Below, piece by piece: positions 33,456-34,339 of a stretch of 34,339 nucleotides of DNA. This stretch comes from Nephromyces sp. MM_2019 (lineage: Eukaryota > Apicomplexa > Aconoidasida > Nephromycida). A program made the translations under genes and the position numbers. The stretch is taken from NCBI GenBank assembly GCA_015657535.1, contig JADHZB010000109.1:1-34339 (forward strand), read 5' to 3'. Numbering within the stretch: the stretch's first letter is position 1; every line of letters starts with the position of its first letter. A model generated the notes under the pieces. It was not told where the DNA came from and searched no databases. It saw nothing but the letters and a program-made list of their open reading frames with translations.

Positions 33456-34339
33456 CTAAGAAATAACCTTGAAGGACAAATGAAAATAAATTATAAAATG
33501 CTGTACAGAAAATAAGATTACCTACATCAAGTAAAGTGTACTTAATTGAAAGAAATATATAAGTAAGACAAGAAAAAAAGCCACGATCGGTAGTTTAAAA
33601 AAAGAGAGCTATAATCCACGCCCTTAAGGAACCGCCAGAATATTTTCTCGCGTTTCAATTCAAGTAGCTACGGCATAGTATATCAAATAATGATACATTG
33701 AGTGAAAATGCTAGGCTAAATACATTGCAAAATGCGGAAGCCCAGCCTTTTTTTAACATGAAATAACTAGTAGCACATTGCTGGTAAAGAAGTAACATTA
33801 GGTATAACGCTATGGAAATTGCTTGTCCCTAAGGGGTTCGTAAGATCCCGCCGAGATAAACGTTGAGCGCTTCCATCAAAAAAGGAAGAAAAGTTAAAAA
33901 ATAAATTAGTAATTAAGCAACAAACAAACATAAAAATTAGAAAGCTCTAATAGAGCGCGCCTCCAACAATCAAACTGATGATTAAAAAATGAGCATAATG
34001 AACATAAACTGTTTTTAATGTAACACTGCTCGAAAATAGAAGCTCGCGATAGTAAAAAAAAAGATTTCGTGGAAAATTCAAGCTGCATTAGTACTAACAT
34101 CTCAAAATTAATAAGTTCTAAATAAATTTAAATTCTAATTATAAAAAAAAAAGAAAAAACGCAGTAAAAGACAGTAACTAGCAAGCTTAAAAAGTGGGAT
34201 ACAGCCGCAAGAAATAAGCAACATACGCGAGAAGCCACAGAAGTCATTGCAAACAGAAAATGTAAAAAGGCCGCAATAAAGGCCACTCAATGTGATAACG
34301 GGAGGCACATAGACAATATATTTCAAAAAAGAACAAAAA
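33456..34339. other. A-rich terminal region, no gene recognised
   Basis: The composition is like the long introns of the SCI1-like gene: A-rich on the plus strand. This would fit an intron of a minus-strand gene entering from the right edge, but no exon with convincing coding character was found. Confidence 0.4.

Overview
This is a eukaryotic nuclear window: spliced genes with consistent GT...AG introns, long AT-rich non-coding stretches, abundant CA/TG tracts and no operon-like gene packing. The conserved proteins carry large low-complexity insertions, a style common in apicomplexans and other alveolates. I place the organism there only tentatively, because nothing in the window is decisive for lineage.

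Two protein-coding genes can be reconstructed, both on the minus strand. (1) Positions 15700 down to the left edge hold the 5' part of the gene for the 160 kDa subunit of the cleavage and polyadenylation specificity factor (CPSF160/CPSF1). I find 13 exons, and the last one visible ends in a splice donor, so the gene continues beyond position 1. Successive exons match successive blocks of human CPSF1, as recalled, in the same order up to roughly residue 1050. They encode about 2,550 residues for that stretch because of long acidic, Ser-rich and Gly-rich insertions. (2) Positions 29141-23291 hold a complete seven-exon gene for a 273-residue basic nuclear-type protein. All splice phases agree. 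It has a conserved core with the motifs WGKYG and MEDYNT and a C-terminal KAGNFAEAQKLQ segment. It resembles a poorly characterised eukaryotic family sometimes named 'style cell-cycle inhibitor 1-like'; the model is firmer than the name.

Layout: 43-15700 CPSF160 (minus); 15701-16813 a short possible plus-strand gene starting 242 bp from the CPSF160 start codon, with a perfect 15-bp hairpin at 16350-16386; 16814-23290 AT-rich sequence with no convincing gene but a 26-nt perfect palindrome at 20210-20235; 23291-29141 the SCI1-like gene; 29142-33399 no convincing gene; 33400-33455 a possible internal exon of another minus-strand gene; 33456-34339 A-rich sequence.

The most unusual feature lies in the CPSF160 introns. 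In the sense strand, most later introns run from the donor into GU-rich sequence, and four of them have a CA-rich tract near the acceptor. The two intron ends could therefore pair with each other. CPSF160 acts in recognition of the AAUAAA polyadenylation signal. The second protein's role is unknown, so no joint pathway can be claimed.
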